Origin: Taudactylus pleione
Taxonomy: Eukaryota > Chordata > Amphibia > Anura > Myobatrachidae
Length of the DNA stretch: 64,000 nt
Reading direction: 5' to 3'
Assembly (NCBI GenBank): GCA_031769625.1
Contig: JAUIMM010000637.1
Span: 729,001 to 793,000 of the forward strand
The translations under genes and the position numbers were made by a program. The notes under the pieces are model-generated. The model made no database searches, was not told where the DNA came from, and saw only the letters and a list, made by a program, of their open reading frames with translations. Each line of letters begins with the position of its first letter. Position 1 is the stretch's first letter. Below, piece after piece: positions 63,598 through 64,000 of the stretch.

Positions 63598-64000
63598 GGG
63601 CCTGATTCAGACCCACTCACGAGCGCACAGTGCTCGCAAGCGGGTCGATGGTCCCCCACTGCGCATGCGCGAGACCCGGCCAGTGACTGGCACTCCGTCA
63701 CTACGGGTCTCGCACCAAAAAGGGGCGGCTGTCGATTGTGATTGACAGCTCGCCCCGTTTTGGAGGCAGGCAGGGGGGGTGGCTGGCCAAACGGAGGCGT
63801 TCCCGAAGGAACGCCTGCTGTTTGGGGGTGGCCTCAGTAGTGAGCTTAGGGCTCTATTAGAAGATCACTGGGGCTTGCGATGGACGAGACCCTACCACAA
63901 GGGTCTCGTCGCAAGCCCGATGGTCGTGACCATAGCGGTCATCACCTGGCCGCTCGCAAAAGCTGTGGGTGGTCACCCACAGCTTAGCGAGCGGCCAGGA
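63598..64000 (-). mobile_element. MITE, CCTGATTCAGAGC family B (copy 3), runs off the window
   Basis: GGGCCTGATTCAGACCC after AGA. It then follows the reverse complement of 46345-46867 (GCGAGCGG, TTGATTGTGATTGACAGCTC, CGAGACCCTACCACAAGG). The other end lies beyond 64000. Confidence 0.85.

Overview
This is a eukaryotic nuclear window, almost certainly from a vertebrate with a large repeat-rich genome and most plausibly an anuran amphibian. The evidence is the mix of element families: BED-finger hAT transposons, PIF/Harbinger-like MITEs whose ends start GGGCCTGATTCAG or GGGGTATATTTACTAA, Tc1 elements, Penelope-like elements with GIY-YIG endonuclease, and a gammaretrovirus-like endogenous provirus. 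The species call is inference. I see no confident host gene, no tRNA or rRNA gene and no bacterial-type feature. Almost everything identifiable is a mobile element or a tandem repeat.

Layout. 0-7 kb: a Copia-like gag relic cut by two MITEs, a 50-bp tandem repeat, and two hAT-type MITEs with 8-bp target duplications (3993-4376 and 5754-6126). 7.1-15.6 kb: a complete, probably autonomous 8.47-kb hAT transposon with matched ends, an exact 8-bp target duplication, a TATA promoter, 26 copies of a 160-bp repeat and an intact 1038-codon transposase. 15.9-21.1 kb: a row of PIF/Harbinger-like MITEs with 3-bp target duplications. 21.25-35.5 kb: a plus-strand Penelope-like element split by a 12.7-kb provirus. 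The provirus has near-identical LTRs, a tRNA-Pro-like primer site, gag broken by an amber codon and a LINE-type insertion, pol in frame with gag behind one UAG, and intact env.

35.5-49 kb: four further Penelope-like fragments or elements, one 4.6 kb long with inverted terminal repeats and two nested MITEs, plus a full-length but dead Tc1 element in a TA microsatellite and a Tc1 fragment split by a Penelope insertion. 50-53.7 kb: a second, minus-strand copy of the big hAT element, internally scrambled, with repeat units spliced into its transposase frame. 54-62.6 kb: a degraded Tc1 relic, then a C-rich ~34-bp minisatellite interrupted by a 1.67-kb MITE and by a 2.3-kb hAT derivative that keeps a promoter and a first exon. 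Part of the minisatellite is duplicated as a 1220-bp block. 62.6-64 kb: MITE fragments, the last running off the window.

The most informative features are the nested insertions, whose target duplications give a relative chronology; the hAT pair, which shows how an autonomous element and its repeat array become rearranged; and the hammerhead-like ribozyme cores in the Penelope elements. Boundaries rest on visible target duplications and terminal inverted repeats. Family names come from motifs, not from any database search.
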